Below are positions 12,393-14,443 of a DNA stretch of 14,443 nucleotides, one piece after another. This DNA is from DATJXG01 sp035500455 (GTDB taxonomy: Bacteria > Acidobacteriota > Terriglobia > Terriglobales > Acidobacteriaceae). The position numbers were made by a program, and so were the translations under genes. The notes below the pieces were generated by a model. That model searched no databases. It was given only the letters and a program-made list of their open reading frames with translations, and was not told where the DNA came from. How positions within the stretch are numbered: position 1 is the stretch's first letter; every line of letters starts with the position of its first letter. The stretch lies in the NCBI GenBank assembly GCA_035500455.1, contig DATJXG010000459.1, positions 1 to 14,443 of the forward strand. The letters are read 5' to 3'.

Positions 12393-14443
12393 GTGAAAGG
12401 GCATCGCTCACCGCGTTTTGCGGTCTATTTCTCTCTGCTCGCTTCGTCCCTTCTATTCTGCCAACTTTCAGGTTTCGCTCAAAACAACGCCCCGCGGGTC
12501 TGGGTGAACGTATCGCCCAACTTCGCGCGGGTGAGTACGGGCGCGACGCAGCAATTCAACGCGCGCGTGGGGGGAAATACGGCGAACAAGGCCGTCGTCT
12601 GGAAGGTGAACGGTGTGGCGGGTGGAAACGCTACGGTGGGGACCATTTCCGCTTCCGGTTTGTTTAGCGCGCCGGCGGCGGCGCCGGTTCAGGGTTGGGT
12701 GAGAGTTACGGCCGTATCGCAGGCCAATCCCTCGCGCTCTGATTCCGCCGGGGTGCGAATTGTAGGGCAGCCGGTGACTACGCCGACTGTGAGCGTCAAT
12801 ATCGCTCCGACTGCCGCGACTGTGCCGCCGGCGACTTCAAAGCAGTTCACCGCCACCGTGGCCAACGCCACGGACACGGCGGTTACATGGATGGTGAACG
12901 GAGTTACCGGCGGGAACGCTGCCACGGGCACGATTTCGGCAGCCGGCATGTTTACCGCGCCCAAGACGGTTACCAACTCTATGTCAGTGACTGTCGCTGC
13001 AGTCTCACAGGCCGATACGAGCAAGTCGGCGGCAGCCCTGGTCACCGTGCCTGCGCCCGCGCCGCCGGCGGTCAGCGTGGCTCTCTCTCCGACTTCGATC
13101 ACGTTAGCTTCCTCGGCTACAAGGCAATTCTCAGCAACCGTGTCGAATGCCACCAGTACCGCGGTTACCTGGGAGGTCAACGGGATTGCTGGAGGCAACT
13201 CCACGTTGGGAACGATCTCAGCCGCGGGCTTGTACACCGCGCCCAGCGTTGCTGCAGTGACAACGGTGACCATTGCAGCCGTTTCGCAGGCGGACACGAC
13301 TAAGTCCGCATCGGCCGCAGTGACGATTGATCCTCCTGCTGCAGCCGTGAGCGTGGGAATTTCTCCCACTACGGCGACGGTAGCGTCATTGGCCACGCGG
13401 CAATTCTCCGCGACGGTGACAAACTCCAGCAACACGGCGGTGACCTGGGAAGTGAATGGCGTCACCGGCGGCAACAGCACAGTGGGCACGATCTCAACCG
13501 CCGGCTTGTACACGGCTCCCTCGGTTAGCACGCAGACCACGGTCACGGTGACCGTGATCTCTCAGGCGGATACCTCCAAATCTGCCGCTGCCGCAGTGAC
13601 TCTTACCCCGCCTGCAGCAGTGAGCATCACGATTTCTCCGACTTCGGCGACAGTGGCCGCAGGCGCCACGCGGCAATTTGCCGACACTCTCACCAATGCC
13701 ACCAACACGGCCGTCACCTGGCAGGTGAATGGCGTCACGGGCGGCAACAGCACGGTGGGCACGATCTCAACCGCCGGCCTGTACACCGCGCCGAGCGTGA
13801 CTGCCCAGACTACCGTCACAGTGGCGGTGATAGCTCAACAGGACACTTCCAAATCGGCTACGGCTTCGGTGACTGTCACTCCGCCCGCTGCGATCGGCAT
13901 TACCATCTCCCCGACCTCGGCGACAGTCACTGGTGGCGATACGCAGCAATTCTCCGATGCGCTCAGCAACACCACCAATACCGCGGTGACCTGGCAGGTG
14001 AACGGCGTTGCCGGCGGCAACGCGACCGTGGGAACAATCTCGGGGGGCCTGTACAGCGCGCCCGCTGTGCTGGCAAAGACCACCGTGACCGTGACTGTGA
14101 TTTCGCAGGCTGATACGACGAAGTCAGCTTCCGCCTCAGTCACTGTGAACCCGCCTGCTCTTGCCGGTGTCACAGTCTCGCCGACTTCCACAACCGTTAG
14201 CGCGGGGGATACTGCGGCTTTCACCGCGACAGTATCGAACAGCGCGAGCACGGCTGTGATCTGGGAAGTGAATGGCGTCGCCAACGGCACAAGTACAACG
14301 GGAACCGTCAACGGCAGCGGCGTGTACACGGCTCCGCTGACGGTGCCGAATCCTGCGACGGTCACGGTCAGCGCGGTTTTGAGTTCCAACTCTCTGGTGT
14401 CAGCTTCGGCTACCGTAACCGTAGTCGCTCCGGCCGCGGGAAA
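12393..14443 (+). CDS. Secreted protein of tandem Ig-like repeats (3' end outside window)
   Basis: The frame stays open from GTG 12393 to the last base, giving 683 codons with no stop, so the gene is partial. GGGAGG at 12381-12386, 6 nt upstream, supports the GTG. Residues 1-29 are a signal peptide ending SGFA. From residue 36 there are seven Ig-like domains of about 91-97 residues, each starting V-S-V-x-I-S-P-T-x-A-T-V, then QFxATVxN, TAVTWxVNGVxGGN, GTISxAGLYTAP, and VSQADTxKSAxAxVTV. The composition is nearly all Ala, Thr, Val, Ser and Gly. This is the BIG2-like repeat type I know from large secreted Acidobacteriota proteins, where it acts as a spacer ahead of a functional C-terminal domain, probably for adhesion or extracellular binding. 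The functional end is not visible, so no activity can be named. Confidence 0.9.
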   Translation, partial: MKGHRSPRFAVYFSLLASSLLFCQLSGFAQNNAPRVWVNVSPNFARVSTGATQQFNARVGGNTANKAVVWKVNGVAGGNATVGTISASGLFSAPAAAPVQGWVRVTAVSQANPSRSDSAGVRIVGQPVTTPTVSVNIAPTAATVPPATSKQFTATVANATDTAVTWMVNGVTGGNAATGTISAAGMFTAPKTVTNSMSVTVAAVSQADTSKSAAALVTVPAPAPPAVSVALSPTSITLASSATRQFSATVSNATSTAVTWEVNGIAGGNSTLGTISAAGLYTAPSVAAVTTVTIAAVSQADTTKSASAAVTIDPPAAAVSVGISPTTATVASLATRQFSATVTNSSNTAVTWEVNGVTGGNSTVGTISTAGLYTAPSVSTQTTVTVTVISQADTSKSAAAAVTLTPPAAVSITISPTSATVAAGATRQFADTLTNATNTAVTWQVNGVTGGNSTVGTISTAGLYTAPSVTAQTTVTVAVIAQQDTSKSATASVTVTPPAAIGITISPTSATVTGGDTQQFSDALSNTTNTAVTWQVNGVAGGNATVGTISGGLYSAPAVLAKTTVTVTVISQADTTKSASASVTVNPPALAGVTVSPTSTTVSAGDTAAFTATVSNSASTAVIWEVNGVANGTSTTGTVNGSGVYTAPLTVPNPATVTVSAVLSSNSLVSASATVTVVAPAAG
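12498..14443 (+). repeat. Seven tandem ~273-291 bp units encoding Ig-like domains
   Basis: Units begin at 12498, 12789, 13071, 13347, 13620, 13893 and 14166, giving lengths of 291, 282, 276, 273, 273, 273 and at least 278 nt, all in frame. The first two units are the most divergent and the middle ones (13347, 13620, 13893) the most alike, including long near-identical DNA stretches around the GGCGGCAACAGCAC core. That pattern indicates growth by recent in-frame duplication or conversion in the middle of the array. Confidence 0.9.

Noticed and set aside
12689..14389. Several long minus-strand frames across the Ig-repeat array with repetitive Val/Ala/Thr products
   Set aside because: They mirror the repeat units of the plus-strand gene, whose frame is continuous and has a signal peptide and ribosome-binding site. 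Repetition and biased codons keep the antisense open.
1..14443. CRISPR arrays, tRNA or rRNA genes, insertion sequences, phage or defence genes
   Set aside because: I saw no regularly spaced short repeats with unique spacers, no cloverleaf-like or rRNA signature, and no transposase or integrase motifs.

Overview
The window is GC-rich bacterial DNA with every supported gene on the + strand. The secreted Ig-like repeat protein at the right end, and the paired SH3-domain periplasmic proteins before it, are of types I associate with Acidobacteriota (Terriglobia/Koribacter-like soil lineages). That placement is an inference from recalled family resemblance, not from a marker gene.

Layout. 82-717 is a TetR-family regulator. 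718-1181 is a long control region with a good sigma70-type promoter (1034-1061), an 8-bp direct repeat spaced one helical turn (1003-1020) and a 20-bp inverted repeat over the predicted transcription start (1062-1081). 1182-4155 is a three-gene cluster: a monoheme cytochrome fused to a beta-barrel porin (Cyc2-like), a secreted diheme cytochrome c, and a secreted cupredoxin with a C-terminal beta-sandwich domain. A strong hairpin terminator (4177-4206) follows. 4258-9880 holds a complete A-type haem-copper oxidase cluster: subunits II, I, III, a second III-like subunit and IV, then a small Cys-rich membrane protein and protohaem IX farnesyltransferase (ctaB/cyoE). 10001-12036 is a pair of SH3b periplasmic proteins. 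12393-14443 is the 5' part of a secreted protein made of at least seven tandem Ig-like repeats, cut by the window end.

How the genes may work together. The order outer-membrane cytochrome-porin, periplasmic diheme cytochrome, cupredoxin, coxB-A-C-(C')-D closely parallels the rus operon of Acidithiobacillus ferrooxidans (cyc2-cyc1-acoP-coxBACD-rus), which carries electrons from extracellular Fe(II) to O2. The simplest reading is an outer-membrane-to-oxygen electron wire in a different phylum: the porin-cytochrome takes electrons at the surface, the diheme cytochrome and/or cupredoxin carry them through the periplasm, and the CuA site of subunit II receives them. The donor (Fe(II) or another) cannot be told from sequence. 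Subunit I appears to lack the conserved K-channel lysine (Ile365 by my eye alignment) while keeping D-channel residues and all metal ligands. In subunit II the usual CuA-loop Glu is Gln.
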